In this document: one piece after another, positions 13,703-21,031 of the stretch
Numbering within the stretch: the first letter of the stretch is position 1
Layout: each line of letters opens with the position of its first letter
Virus record (IMG/VR): IMGVR_UViG_3300019135_000026
Span: 1-47,172 of that record
Length of the DNA stretch: 47,172 nt
From: a virus
Reading direction: 5' to 3' (one strand)
Position numbers and translations under genes: made by a program
Notes under the pieces: model-generated
Told to the model about the DNA's origin: nothing
The model's input: only the letters and a program-made list of their open reading frames with translations
The model's database searches: none

Positions 13703-14347
13703 ATGAACCGATCCGCCGACCCGGCTCCCGATCCGGCCCTTGATCCCTGGACGCGCGGCGCGGGTTGCCCCCAGGCTGAGTGGCACACCGACTGCCCGGT
13801 GCGCGAGCACGACTGGACCGGCTGGTCTGACTGGGCGCAGGGCATGGCGCGCACCCACGTGCAGCGCAAATGCCAGGGCTGTGACCGGTACCTGATCTGG
13901 GTGCCCAAGGCGGGCGTGCGCGCATCCGACGCCGCCAGCTCCCAAGCCGGGATCAGCCTGGCCGACGACCGCATCAGCCCCGACGCCATCCGCTGCCCGG
14001 CGTGCGGGCGGGTGTCGGCCCACCCCGATGACGTCGCCCGGCGCTACTGCGGCAGATGCCATGCCTCACACGACGAGCTGGCCCGCGACCGCCGCTGGTC
14101 GCTGGCCTGGGTCACCTACGACCGGCGGATCCGCCGGGGCCTGTCGATACGCCGAGCCGCCCGCCAGATCAACGTCGGCATCTCCACCCTGAGCCGCCTG
14201 GAGGCCGGGGCGCCGATCAGCGCCGCCACCTTCGACCGGGTCATCGCCTGGCTCGACATCGACCCTGGCGTGTTCGCCTACGGACGCCCGGGGTCGAGCG
14301 GGCTGACCGCCGGGCGCCCCACCTCCTCATCCGGGGCACGGCAGTGA
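13703..14347 (+). CDS. Zinc-binding HTH transcription regulator (214 aa)
   Basis: The ATG at 13703 is preceded by GTTCGG two bases away and has no ribosome site. Residues 57-60 (CQGC), 98-101 (CPAC) and 116-119 (CGRC) form zinc knuckles. Residues ~140-192 are an XRE-type helix-turn-helix (RRGLSIRRAARQINVGISTL, then SRLEAG, then an IAWLDIDPGVF helix). It should bind DNA as a dimer and may regulate this accessory run, of which it is the first gene. Its stop overlaps the next start (GTGA). Confidence 0.82.
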   Translation: MNRSADPAPDPALDPWTRGAGCPQAEWHTDCPVREHDWTGWSDWAQGMARTHVQRKCQGCDRYLIWVPKAGVRASDAASSQAGISLADDRISPDAIRCPACGRVSAHPDDVARRYCGRCHASHDELARDRRWSLAWVTYDRRIRRGLSIRRAARQINVGISTLSRLEAGAPISAATFDRVIAWLDIDPGVFAYGRPGSSGLTAGRPTSSSGARQ

Positions 14348-14697
14348 AGCGCGACGACGCGGGCACCGATCACCTGACACGCACGTGGGCCGAGCAGGTC
14401 GCCAACGACCGCTTGATCGCCCAGTTCCACGGCCATGCCCAGACCAGCCTGACCGCCTACTGGGGGCCGCTGGCCGATTCCGACGGGCGTCTGGGCTGGT
14501 GGTGGCGCCGTGCAGACCTTGACGCCAAGCTCGCCCTCGCCGAACGGCTGTACATCCTGGGCGAGCTTGACCCCGCCACCTACTCCGGCCTGGCTCGCGC
14601 CCACGCCCGCGCCCACAACCAGCGCGCGCTGCTGTGGACCATCGCCGAGGTGGCCGCGATCTTGCTGTTCGTCCGCATCCCGCTGGGGGGAATGTGA
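14344..14697 (+). CDS. Hypothetical protein with C-terminal membrane span (117 aa)
   Basis: The GTG at 14344 overlaps the preceding stop. A charged helical body (HLTRTWAEQVANDRLIAQF; ADLDAKLALAERLYILGEL) ends in one hydrophobic segment, LLWTIAEVAAILLFVRIPL, so the protein is probably tail-anchored with its body in the cytoplasm. WWWRRADLD is a striking tryptophan cluster. Function unknown. Confidence 0.78.
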   Translation: MKRDDAGTDHLTRTWAEQVANDRLIAQFHGHAQTSLTAYWGPLADSDGRLGWWWRRADLDAKLALAERLYILGELDPATYSGLARAHARAHNQRALLWTIAEVAAILLFVRIPLGGM

Positions 14698-14912
14698 TCG
14701 CCGCACAAGCCGAGGCCGACAGCCAACCCGATACCCAGGCCGACCCGATCGGCCTGGACGGCCCGGGGGGGCACTGCGTGGTCGGCAACTGCACCAGCCC
14801 CGGTGACGACGTGAAGCGCATCTTCTGGATCAACGAGCCGACCGCCGCCTACCTGGACGTGTGCCGGTTTCACCGCGCCATGGCCTTCCCGGAATGGGTG
14901 CTGCCCCGATGA
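14694..14912 (+). CDS. Small zinc-ribbon-like protein (72 aa)
   Basis: The GTG at 14694 overlaps the previous stop. C29, C34, C57 and H60 (HCVVGNC and VCRFHRA) make a plausible zinc site. Two short beta strands (KRIFWINE; TAAYLDVC) link them. It is coupled at both ends by four-base overlaps. Confidence 0.72.
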   Translation: MIAAQAEADSQPDTQADPIGLDGPGGHCVVGNCTSPGDDVKRIFWINEPTAAYLDVCRFHRAMAFPEWVLPR

Positions 14913-15259
14913 CTGAGTCCCGCAACCCGACCCTGGACGCGCTCAACCGGCTGGCCAAGTGGCGCACCCTGCTCACCGGCTGGCAGCTGGGCACCCGAGC
15001 CAAGGGCGACCCCGAGGGCGACGCCGTGCGTGACCACCGCGAGGTGACACTGCTGCTGCGCGCCGAGATCAACGCCCTCACCGCCTTGCTGCTCAGCAAC
15101 CGCGTGTTCACCGCGGGGGAGTATCAGGCCGCCCTCGCCGAAGAAGCCGAGGCGCTGAATGCCGACTTGGAGCGGCGCTTCCCCGGCGTCACCGCCCACG
15201 ACGACGGCCTGCACATCGACCCGCAGAAGGCCACCTTCATGCACGGCTGGCGGCCATGA
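14909..15259 (+). CDS. Conserved actinophage helical protein (116 aa)
   Basis: The ATG at 14909 overlaps the previous stop. The pattern of a basic N-terminal helix (NPTLDALNRLAKWRTLLTGW), REVTLLLRAEINALTALLL, a VFTAGEYQAALAEEAEAL helix and a final FPGV segment is one I recognise in many phages of actinobacteria, with no known function. The VFT...E...A words suggest a helical dimer. Coupled to both neighbours. Confidence 0.83.
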   Translation: MTESRNPTLDALNRLAKWRTLLTGWQLGTRAKGDPEGDAVRDHREVTLLLRAEINALTALLLSNRVFTAGEYQAALAEEAEALNADLERRFPGVTAHDDGLHIDPQKATFMHGWRP

Positions 15260-15300
15260 CAACGTTGACGGTCAACCAGCCGCGGGCGCGGACCACGTGA
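15256..15300 (+). CDS. Possible 14-residue coupling peptide
   Basis: ATG at 15256 overlaps one stop and its own TGA overlaps the GTG at 15297. The product would be MTTLTVNQPRARTT. The perfect double overlap suggests it carries ribosomes across a 40-base gap, but it may be chance. Confidence 0.3.
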   Translation: MTTLTVNQPRARTT

Positions 15301-15527
15301 GGCCCGGCTGGACCGGCGCGGCGGTCGCCTGGCTGATGCTGGCGACCTGCCTGGGCATGGCCAAGGCCACCCTCCTCGCCCTGGCAGGTCTGGACCTGCC
15401 GCTGCTGGTGGACTGGGCCTGGTCGCTGGCCAACGGCTACTTCGCCTGGACCGCCAGCGGCATGACCGACGAGATCCCCCCCAGCACCACGGTCCTGCGC
15501 AAGCGCTGGCGCCAGGAGCAGCCATGA
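15297..15527 (+). CDS. Small membrane protein (76 aa)
   Basis: I chose GTG at 15297. Residues ~5-30 (GAAVAWLMLATCLGMAKATL) form a membrane span; LLVDWAWSLANGYFAWTASG is a second, amphipathic stretch; the tail is basic (VLRKRWRQEQP). It overlaps the next gene by four bases. Function unknown. Confidence 0.72.
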   Translation: MRPGWTGAAVAWLMLATCLGMAKATLLALAGLDLPLLVDWAWSLANGYFAWTASGMTDEIPPSTTVLRKRWRQEQP

Positions 15528-15871
15528 CCCAGGGGCACCCCACCGAGATCGTCGTCGCAGGTCGCTGGGACGACGTCCCCGAACTGCTCACCGGCCGGGC
15601 CGACACCGTCCGGCGCCTGTGCGTCCGCTGCGCCCACGCCTGCGCGCTGTCCCCGCTGGCGGCGCCACTGCTGGCGCGAGGCGCCGAGGTCGTGTGCACA
15701 CCGTGCTACTGGGGCGCTGACCCCGACCCCGACGAGGCCTACGACATCGTCCCAGGCGTCAGGGAGCAACTCGCCGAACTGCTGACCGATCACGATCCCA
15801 AGGTCGTCTCCGCAGCCGTCGACCAGGTGCTCACCGACCTGATCCGCAGGCGCAGCGCCCGGGAGAACTGA
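15524..15871 (+). CDS. Cysteine-containing hypothetical protein (115 aa)
   Basis: ATG at 15524, overlapping the previous stop. C33, C36 and C40 (LCVRCAHAC) plus the pair in VVCTPCYW form a likely zinc ribbon. The C-terminal half is acidic and helical (GVREQLAELLTDHDPKVVSA). Stop and next start overlap by one base. Confidence 0.75.
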   Translation: MTQGHPTEIVVAGRWDDVPELLTGRADTVRRLCVRCAHACALSPLAAPLLARGAEVVCTPCYWGADPDPDEAYDIVPGVREQLAELLTDHDPKVVSAAVDQVLTDLIRRRSAREN

Positions 15872-16227
15872 TGCGCGTCGGAACCTGTCCCAACTGCGGG
15901 CGGCGCAACGACGGCCAGCCCTATGACATCGGCTCCGGCCCGGAGCTGTCGTGCCCGTCATGTGAGTGGTGCTGGAGTGCTGAGGGTCAGGACCTGCAGC
16001 CGTGGGGGGTCCACAACCTCGCCCCGCTGGTCCCCCGCCGCGGCGCGCCGCTTGACACCCTCATCCACTGCCAGCACTGCCAGCGCAGCCTGCCGGTCGC
16101 CTGCGACCCGGCCGGGGACGACAGGGAGCTGCTGCAGCTCATCGCCGCGCACATGGTCATGGTCCACCAGGACCAGTCCGATCAGACCTGGGTCGAGGGT
16201 CGCGACTGGGTCCGGGTGCAGCCGTGA
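15871..16227 (+). CDS. Double zinc-ribbon protein (118 aa)
   Basis: ATG at 15871. Two zinc sites can be read: CPNCGRR with CPSCEWC in the first 35 residues, and CQHCQ with H94 and H100 in the second half (AAHMVMVHQD). The latter resembles a C2H2 layout. Its first codons form a GATGCGCGTC palindrome-family copy. A nucleic-acid or protein-binding role is likely, target unknown. Confidence 0.77.
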   Translation: MRVGTCPNCGRRNDGQPYDIGSGPELSCPSCEWCWSAEGQDLQPWGVHNLAPLVPRRGAPLDTLIHCQHCQRSLPVACDPAGDDRELLQLIAAHMVMVHQDQSDQTWVEGRDWVRVQP

Positions 16228-16721
16228 CCGATTCCGACCGCGTGCGCTCCGACCTGATCGACCGGGTCCTGGCCGACCTGCGCCAGCACGGGGGCCACCG
16301 GGGCGATCAAGCCGCCGAGGACGTCGAGCTGGTGATCGCCGCCCTGCACCGGCTCGGCGCCATCCTGCCCGTCGACCTGCACTTGCCGGGCAAGCTGGTC
16401 CGCGACCGCGTCCCGGAGTTGATCCGCGCGAAGGGATTCGATCCCGTCGTGGTCGTGGCACCGCCCGAGGAGCACCCGGCCCGCCTGTGCGCCAAGCTGA
16501 TCGAGGAGGTCCGCGAGTTCCTCGACACCGGCGACGTGCTGGAGCTGGCCGACGTCGCCGAGGTCCTCGGCGCCCTGGCCGCCCAGCGCGGAATGAGTCG
16601 CCGCGCCTTGGCCGCCCTGCGCCAGGCCAAGCACAACGCCAAGGGCGGCTTCACGCGCATGGCCGTCTGGCGGGGCAACCGGCCGCCAGCGCCGTCTGGA
16701 CACGCGTCGGGAGCGGCGTGA
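16224..16721 (+). CDS. MazG-like / PRA-PH-type nucleotide pyrophosphohydrolase (165 aa)
   Basis: The GTG at 16224 overlaps the previous stop. Residues ~55-150 carry the all-alpha NTP-PPase signature: KLVRDRVPELI, KLIEEVREFLD, ELADVAEVLGAL, and a final GGF block. The EExxE and ExxD metal-binding positions are present. This family hydrolyses nucleoside triphosphates to monophosphate and pyrophosphate; phage members may alter nucleotide pools or the alarmone response. The first 50 residues are a helical extension (RSDLIDRVLADLRQHGG). The end overlaps a GACACGCGTC palindrome copy. Confidence 0.88.
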   Translation: MTDSDRVRSDLIDRVLADLRQHGGHRGDQAAEDVELVIAALHRLGAILPVDLHLPGKLVRDRVPELIRAKGFDPVVVVAPPEEHPARLCAKLIEEVREFLDTGDVLELADVAEVLGALAAQRGMSRRALAALRQAKHNAKGGFTRMAVWRGNRPPAPSGHASGAA

Positions 16722-17023
16722 CCGCCCGGTGGACCCACGAGTCCGCAGCCGTGCTGCGGGCCAGCAACGCCGAGGAGGCCGACGGCTTGTACCGGCTGCA
16801 TCGCCTGTACCACCTGGCCTGGCTGGCGATGGGCTTCGCCAGCTTCACAGTCTGGGCGTTCCTCAACGCCTTGACCGACGAGCGGGTGCTGGAGCCGCCG
16901 CTGGTGCTGCTGGGCCTCATCGCCTGGTACTGGGCCGGTGTCCAGCGCGCAAAGGTGGCCGCCGCCCGGCGCCGCCGCGATCACATGGCCGCCCTGCGCG
17001 ACAGCCTGGCGCCTGACCGGTGA
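16718..17023 (+). CDS. Two-span membrane protein (101 aa)
   Basis: GTG at 16718 overlaps the previous stop. A charged N-terminal helix (LRASNAEEADGLYRLHRLYH) leads to two spans, LAWLAMGFASFTVWAFL and PPLVLLGLIAWYWAGV, and a basic tail (AARRRRDHMAALRDSL). Both ends are probably cytoplasmic. Function unknown. Confidence 0.77.
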   Translation: MTARWTHESAAVLRASNAEEADGLYRLHRLYHLAWLAMGFASFTVWAFLNALTDERVLEPPLVLLGLIAWYWAGVQRAKVAAARRRRDHMAALRDSLAPDR

Positions 17024-17247
17024 ACACCGCCGACAGTCCTGCGTTGGACCCCCAGGACACGCCGGAGATGGCCTGCGCCACCTGCGGGATGGGGCTGGCC
17101 CTGTCGATCCGCGGAGACCGCACGGAGTTCATCCACCCCGACCTGCACACCCTGCACGGCCAGGCTGCGGTCACCGCCACCGCGTGGATCCGCGGTGTCC
17201 ACCGACGCTTCCAGCGCGCTCGCATGGGGCCTGCGGCGAGGCTGTGA
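17020..17247 (+). CDS. Small zinc-binding-like protein (75 aa)
   Basis: GTG at 17020 overlaps the previous stop. CATCGM near residue 19 with FIHPDLHTLH ahead of residue 47 could hold zinc in a CCHH arrangement. The tail is basic (GVHRRFQRARMG). It is the last gene of the overlapping chain starting at 13703. Confidence 0.72.
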   Translation: MNTADSPALDPQDTPEMACATCGMGLALSIRGDRTEFIHPDLHTLHGQAAVTATAWIRGVHRRFQRARMGPAARL

Positions 17248-17262
17248 CAGCCCCCCTACGAC

Positions 17263-17291
17263 TTGGATAAGTGGGGCAGATGTTGCAAAAT
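17263..17291 (+). promoter_or_regulatory. Promoter with leaderless start
   Basis: TTGGAT (17263-17268), 17 bases, CAAAAT (17286-17291), then seven bases to the ATG at 17299. It starts a new overlapping chain of three genes. Confidence 0.55.
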
Positions 17292-17298
17292 GCCGTAC

Positions 17299-17610
17299 AT
17301 GATCCCGACTCGCGGCGTGATCCCCAAGGTGACCGGCTACCTGCGATTGCACGGCGGGGTCGGCAAGGCGCTGCTGGCCTGGACCGGCCCATGGCCGCCG
17401 CCGGAGGAACTGATCGCGGTGCGCGGCGCGATGACCGGCGGCGTCGCCTACAACGTGCCCGGCCAGCTAGCCGAGGAGACCCTGGCGGAGGCGCGCGAGT
17501 TGGGCGCGGCGATCGACACCTATGACCGCGTGGCCGTCTCGGGACTGTCCGACGGGGTCATCGAGCAGTCTCCGCACGTCGTGCGCGCGGCGGAGTACAA
17601 GGTCCGGTGA
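17299..17610 (+). CDS. Hypothetical protein (103 aa)
   Basis: I prefer the ATG at 17299, which the promoter places at the transcript's 5' end; an ATG at 17290 is the alternative. The protein reads as alternating helix and strand (VIPKVTGYLRLHGGVGKALL; LIAVRGAMTGGVAYNVPG; ELGAAIDTYDRVAVSGLSD). No motif recognised. Its stop overlaps the next start. Confidence 0.75.
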   Translation: MIPTRGVIPKVTGYLRLHGGVGKALLAWTGPWPPPEELIAVRGAMTGGVAYNVPGQLAEETLAEARELGAAIDTYDRVAVSGLSDGVIEQSPHVVRAAEYKVR

Positions 17611-17807
17611 GCCGCTTCACCCACCCGATCTGCCGCACCTGCTGGGACCAGCGTCAACCCGGCCGCGAGCCGGTGGCCCTGATCGGGGACTACCGCCACG
17701 AGGAGGCGTGCTGCTACTGCGACGTCAAGACCCTCGCCGGGATCTACGTCCGTGACGACCCCACCCTGGCGCCCTGCCTGGGCCTGCACGAGGACTTCAA
17801 CGCGTGA
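17607..17807 (+). CDS. Conserved small zinc-ribbon phage protein (66 aa)
   Basis: GTG at 17607. ICRTCWDQRQPGR at the start and CCYCDVKTLAGIYVRDDP later match a small zinc-ribbon family I recognise from many actinophages (two CxxC knuckles, then GIYVR). Function unknown. Overlaps both neighbours by four bases. Confidence 0.82.
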   Translation: MSRFTHPICRTCWDQRQPGREPVALIGDYRHEEACCYCDVKTLAGIYVRDDPTLAPCLGLHEDFNA

Positions 17808-18100
17808 AGCGCACACCCACCAGCGACCTGCTCGCCGACGCCCTGGACGCCGAGGGCGCCCCCCGGGAGATGGTCGATGCCGCCCGGTCGGGCCACTACG
17901 ACGACTTCCGGTCAGAGCTTGCCTTTCCGCTCACCCAGCTGGTGCACGACGCCACCCGCTTCGGGATGGACGGCATCGTCAAGCGCGCCCTGGACGGTGA
18001 GTTCGACGCTCAGGACTGGGAGGCCGAGGCCTGGCGGGCCAGCCCCGAGGGGCGGGCCACCTTCCACGAGCTGTTCGGCCGCCAAGCCGCACCGGGGTAA
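17804..18100 (+). CDS. Hypothetical helical protein (98 aa)
   Basis: GTG at 17804. The product is acidic and helical: DLLADALDAEGAPREMVDA, then FPLTQLVHDATRFGMDGIV and a tryptophan-containing C-terminus (QDWEAEAWRASPEG). The EGAP..MV.AAR.G.Y.D opening and LV.DA... pattern resembles small conserved phage proteins of unknown role. It is the last gene of this chain before a promoter. Confidence 0.76.
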   Translation: MKRTPTSDLLADALDAEGAPREMVDAARSGHYDDFRSELAFPLTQLVHDATRFGMDGIVKRALDGEFDAQDWEAEAWRASPEGRATFHELFGRQAAPG

Positions 18101-18109
18101 ATGTTCGGT

Positions 18110-18139
18110 TTGACCCGAGGTGGCGGCTGTGCCTAGAGT
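18110..18139 (+). promoter_or_regulatory. Strong sigma-type promoter
   Basis: TTGACC (18110-18115), 18 bases, TAGAGT (18134-18139). This is the best two-box match in the window. The transcript would have a leader of ~65 bases before the GTG at 18211. Confidence 0.7.
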
Positions 18140-18210
18140 GACTACCCGCTGACGGTGAGGTAGCTCGGGCTGCGGTCCCGGATTCGGACGGGCATCGGAA
18201 GGGGGAGGCG

Positions 18211-18444
18211 GTGGCAGAGGCGCAGCACTCTCGCGCCGAACACGTGGACATGGCCAAGCGGCGGGCGCTGCAGTACGTCGACCTGGGCGACGTCGCCGAC
18301 GCGATGGCCTCGCTGTTCTCCGACCTGAACAAGCACCCCGACACCCGGGGCCATCCCGCGATCATGCGGGGCGCTGAGCAGCTGTTCGACGGGCGGCTGC
18401 AAACCCCTGACCAGGCACGCGACTTCATCAGAGAGGTGCAATGA
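18211..18444 (+). CDS. Conserved phage small helical protein (77 aa)
   Basis: GTG at 18211 after GGGGGAGG. The sequence HVDMAKRRALQYVDLGDVAD, ASLFSDLNKHPDTRGH and a closing RDFIREV segment match a small family found across actinophages. No function is known. It is expressed from the strong promoter at 18110. Confidence 0.83.
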   Translation: MAEAQHSRAEHVDMAKRRALQYVDLGDVADAMASLFSDLNKHPDTRGHPAIMRGAEQLFDGRLQTPDQARDFIREVQ

Positions 18445-18450
18445 CCTGCC

Positions 18451-18456
18451 TAGGCT
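18451..18456 (+). promoter_or_regulatory. Leaderless -10 box TAGGCT
   Basis: TAGGCT ends seven bases before the ATG at 18464, and no ribosome site fits. No good -35 box is present. Confidence 0.45.
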
Positions 18457-18463
18457 GGCGCGC

Positions 18464-18649
18464 ATGAGCTACCAGCGCTTCGCCTTGCAGTTGAAGGTCG
18501 ACGACTCCGTCCTGGACAGTCCCGAACGCAGCACGCTCGGGGCGCCGGTGGATCTGGCCGAGTGGACCGCCGCGGACCTGGTCGCCGCCATCGAGGGCGG
18601 CCTGGTCGACCTGGCCGCCTCGGAGCTGCGCTATGAAGGGCCGCTGTGA
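18464..18649 (+). CDS. Small hypothetical protein (61 aa)
   Basis: ATG at 18464, apparently leaderless. An alternating hydrophobic N-terminus (YQRFALQLKVDDSVLD) is followed by an acidic helix (DLAEWTAADLVAAIEGGLV). The stop overlaps the next GTG. Function unknown. Confidence 0.7.
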   Translation: MSYQRFALQLKVDDSVLDSPERSTLGAPVDLAEWTAADLVAAIEGGLVDLAASELRYEGPL

Positions 18650-18858
18650 GCTTGCCCGTGAACAACGACCGCTTCCTGGTGCGCCTGTGGGTCCGCCGTG
18701 CTGGCGGCGGACACGACCGTGAGCACCGCGACGTGTTCGCCCACGACTGCGCCGACGCGTTGCGTCAGGCAGGCGTGGACCGGGGCGGCCTGGACGACGT
18801 GGAGCGCGTCGAGGTCATCCACCGTACCTACGGCTACTCCGCTGACCTTCGCCCATGA
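18646..18858 (+). CDS. Small hypothetical protein (70 aa)
   Basis: GTG at 18646, overlapping the previous stop. A beta-prone opening (DRFLVRLWVRRAGGG), a histidine/cysteine centre (DVFAHDCADALRQAG) and a final strand (VERVEVIHRTYG) suggest a compact alpha/beta fold. Overlaps the next start by four bases. Confidence 0.7.
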   Translation: MSLPVNNDRFLVRLWVRRAGGGHDREHRDVFAHDCADALRQAGVDRGGLDDVERVEVIHRTYGYSADLRP

Positions 18859-19184
18859 CGGCGATGGACCCTGCGGCCCTCGCTCAGCAGATGCTGGCCG
18901 ACCCCGCTTTCCAACGCCGCCTGCAAGAGCGCATCGCCAGCCTGGACATGGCCCCGTTCGCCGACCGGTCGCTGATCATCGGGATGTTCCTGGACGCCCC
19001 GCCGCCCGGATCGGTGACCGAGTCCTGCCAGGGCTGTGCGACCGACGTCATCATCGGCCCCGACTCCCAGCGGGTCGCGGCTCAGTACCCCGACAAGGTC
19101 GCCAAGGTCTGCATGGAGTGCGCCATCGCCATCGCCCGGGCCACCAAGGTGCGCGACGTCTACCGCGCCCGCAACGTGCCCTGA
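18855..19184 (+). CDS. Zinc-ribbon protein (109 aa)
   Basis: ATG at 18855, overlapping the previous stop. The first half is helical (LAQQMLADPAFQRRLQERI); the second half carries SCQGCATDV and VCMECAIAI, two CxxC pairs about 28 residues apart, a typical zinc ribbon. Ends the local chain. Confidence 0.76.
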   Translation: MTAMDPAALAQQMLADPAFQRRLQERIASLDMAPFADRSLIIGMFLDAPPPGSVTESCQGCATDVIIGPDSQRVAAQYPDKVAKVCMECAIAIARATKVRDVYRARNVP

Positions 19185-19213
19185 TCCCTTGCGGAGTCCC
19201 CATCCTGTTCGTC

Positions 19214-19219
19214 TAGATT
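19214..19219 (+). promoter_or_regulatory. Leaderless -10 box TAGATT plus GTTCGG
   Basis: TAGATT is followed by GTTCGGTT and then ATG at 19228. The GTTCGG word also precedes the starts at 12528, 13703 and 28255. Confidence 0.5.
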
Positions 19220-19227
19220 GTTCGGTT

Positions 19228-19569
19228 ATGAGCAGATCGCGGTCTGTCCCCGCCTACACCGACTTCCTGGGTGGCGCGGCGATGGCCGCCTGTGGCGCCA
19301 GCGCCGCCGCCCGCGGCCTGGTGACCGACCCCGACTGGCTCGCCGTCTTCAACTTCGCCACCGTGCCGTTGGCCATGGCCGCCTTGGCGTTCATGGCCTG
19401 GGTCGCCCGTCAGGTCGGGCGCGCCCCCGGCGCCTGGGTGCGCCTGGCTGCGGGTGCTGTCGCCGGGGGTGCTGGCGGATGGTCGGCCGGGCCGCTGGCC
19501 TCGACCGCCCTGGTGGCCGCCTACGCCGTGGCCATGACCCTGCACGCCCGCAGGGAGTGGACCTCGTGA
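19228..19569 (+). CDS. Multi-span membrane protein (113 aa)
   Basis: ATG at 19228, no ribosome site. Four hydrophobic segments can be read: FLGGAAMAACGASAAARGLV, VFNFATVPLAMAALAFMAWV, LAAGAVAGGAGGWSAGPLA and TALVAAYAVAMTLHA, separated by short charged loops. The stop overlaps the next start. A small integral membrane protein of unknown role; membrane remodelling or exclusion are guesses. Confidence 0.76.
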   Translation: MSRSRSVPAYTDFLGGAAMAACGASAAARGLVTDPDWLAVFNFATVPLAMAALAFMAWVARQVGRAPGAWVRLAAGAVAGGAGGWSAGPLASTALVAAYAVAMTLHARREWTS

Positions 19570-20084
19570 CCGCTCCGGACTGGAACCACCAGCGCAGCGA
19601 ACGGGTCGAGTCGGTCGCCGCCGAGCACATCGCGGTGATCACCAAGATCGACTCCGGATCGCTGTATGACCCGGCGACTGGTCAGTGGCTGATGGCCCTG
19701 CAGCTCCGCGGCCAGATGCTCCACGACGCAGACCAGGTCCACCACTACTACGCGCTGGATCTGGCCTCGGCGGCCTACCTGGTCGCCCGCTGCCTGGGCA
19801 GCTTCGGCACCAACCCCGACTTCTCCGCAAAGATCGACGAGATCTGGACCCGGCTGTCCAACGAGAGACCCCAGGCCGAACAGCGGCCCGCCCCGTTCGA
19901 GGCGGGCACGACCTGCACCCGCTGCCAGCACGACAACGCCGAGCACGTCCTCATCGTCGCCGCCGACGACGCGGCCGACGACAACGGGGTCGGCCTGATC
20001 GCCTGCCGTGTCGCGGGTTGCCAGTGCGCCCAGGCCTACGGCATCACCCACCCCGCAGCTGACACCTCGGAGCCTGCCCCATGA
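19566..20084 (+). CDS. Hypothetical protein with C-terminal zinc ribbon (172 aa)
   Basis: GTG at 19566. The N-terminal 110 residues are helical (HYYALDLASAAYLVARCLGS; DFSAKIDEIWTRLSNERP). The C-terminal part holds CTRCQHDNAEH and CRVAGCQCAQ, a CxxC...CxC zinc site. The arrangement HDNAEH resembles metal-binding knuckles found in small phage proteins. Overlaps both neighbours. Confidence 0.8.
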   Translation: MTAPDWNHQRSERVESVAAEHIAVITKIDSGSLYDPATGQWLMALQLRGQMLHDADQVHHYYALDLASAAYLVARCLGSFGTNPDFSAKIDEIWTRLSNERPQAEQRPAPFEAGTTCTRCQHDNAEHVLIVAADDAADDNGVGLIACRVAGCQCAQAYGITHPAADTSEPAP

Positions 20085-20323
20085 CCGACGTCTCCGGGCT
20101 GCCCCCGGCCAGCGACGAGGACACCATCTACGTGACCAAGATCTGCCTGTACGTCATCCACCCCCTTACTGACGGACGCTTCGGGGTCTTGATCCGCCTG
20201 CACGACATCGACAACGAGCACCACGAGGGTGTCAACGAGGTCGACACCTTCGAGGACGCCGTCCAGCTGCTGCGCGAGGCCAGCCAGATGCTGGGCACCG
20301 AGGTGGAGAAGGTCCCGGCGTGA
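20081..20323 (+). CDS. Small hypothetical protein (80 aa)
   Basis: ATG at 20081. Two strands (TIYVTKICLYVIH; FGVLIRLHDIDNEHHEG) are followed by an amphipathic helix (EDAVQLLREASQMLG), giving a likely beta-beta-alpha fold. Strongly acidic. Function unknown. Confidence 0.75.
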   Translation: MTDVSGLPPASDEDTIYVTKICLYVIHPLTDGRFGVLIRLHDIDNEHHEGVNEVDTFEDAVQLLREASQMLGTEVEKVPA

Positions 20324-20553
20324 CCCTGCAGGCCCGCCCGCTGCGCCCCGACTGCCAGGCCTGCGGTCAGATCCGCCCCATCGAGCTGATCGCCGTGCGC
20401 AGCACTGTCGTCCGCACCGGACCGCCCGGCCCCACCATCATCGAGTCGGTCCGCCACTGCGCCGACCGGCCCGCCTGCCAGGCCGCCGCCGCCGACATCC
20501 ACTGGTTGCCCGCCGTCCACGGCGGCCCGGGCCTGAACCCTGATCAGCCGTGA
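20320..20553 (+). CDS. Zinc-ribbon protein (77 aa)
   Basis: GTG at 20320. CQACGQIRPIELIAVRS and RHCADRPACQAA give a four-cysteine knuckle with a beta hairpin in between, the usual zinc-ribbon plan. Overlaps both neighbours by four bases. Confidence 0.74.
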   Translation: MTLQARPLRPDCQACGQIRPIELIAVRSTVVRTGPPGPTIIESVRHCADRPACQAAAADIHWLPAVHGGPGLNPDQP

Positions 20554-21017
20554 CCGACTGGCACGCCGTCCAGGCCCGCTTGCAGGCCGCCATGGGCGAA
20601 CTGGCCGAGCGGGTCCTGACCCGTGGCCCCGACGTCCACGCCGACGTCGCCGGGCTGGTCTGGGGCGACGGGCTGCTGCACGCCTACGCCGAGTTCCGCA
20701 TCGGCGCCCGCGACGTCATCACCGACGGCACCGTCACCGCCGACGCCTTGGTGGTGGACCGCGGGGACCGCCGGGTGATGTACGCCGACGTGCTCACCGG
20801 CGACGCCACCGTGCTGGCCAAGCTCGACGAACGCGACCAGCCGCTGGACCTGGACGACCCGGCTGCCGCCGACACGTTCGCCGCCGACGTCATCGCCTTC
20901 CTGGACGCCCACGCCGACACCATCATCAGCACGCTGTGGGAGCTGGCCAAAGACCCCGGCCGGGCCTGGCCCAGGCCAGACGAGCCAGCACCGGGCGACC
21001 AGGAAGCAGCCGACTAG
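20550..21017 (+). CDS. Hypothetical acidic protein (155 aa)
   Basis: GTG at 20550. An N-terminal helix (AVQARLQAAMGELAERVLT) leads to a beta-rich core (LLHAYAEFRIGARDVITDG; DALVVDRGDRRVMYADVL) and a C-terminal acidic helix. The tail is disordered (PRPDEPAPGDQEAAD). No cysteine and no family recognised. Confidence 0.78.
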   Translation: MTDWHAVQARLQAAMGELAERVLTRGPDVHADVAGLVWGDGLLHAYAEFRIGARDVITDGTVTADALVVDRGDRRVMYADVLTGDATVLAKLDERDQPLDLDDPAAADTFAADVIAFLDAHADTIISTLWELAKDPGRAWPRPDEPAPGDQEAAD

Positions 21018-21031
21018 GGGGAGGAGCCGCC

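Noticed and set aside
13613-13925. Longer N-terminus for the leftward 222-residue protein
   Set aside because: The frame stays open to 13925, but the extra 104 residues are low-quality Arg/Pro/Ser sequence, antisense to the zinc-HTH gene, and the ATG at 13613 has its own -10 box.
15923-16717. Arg/Pro-rich extension in front of the 101-residue membrane protein
   Set aside because: It is an out-of-frame shadow of the zinc-ribbon and MazG-like genes; the GTG at 16718 with stop overlap is the likely start.
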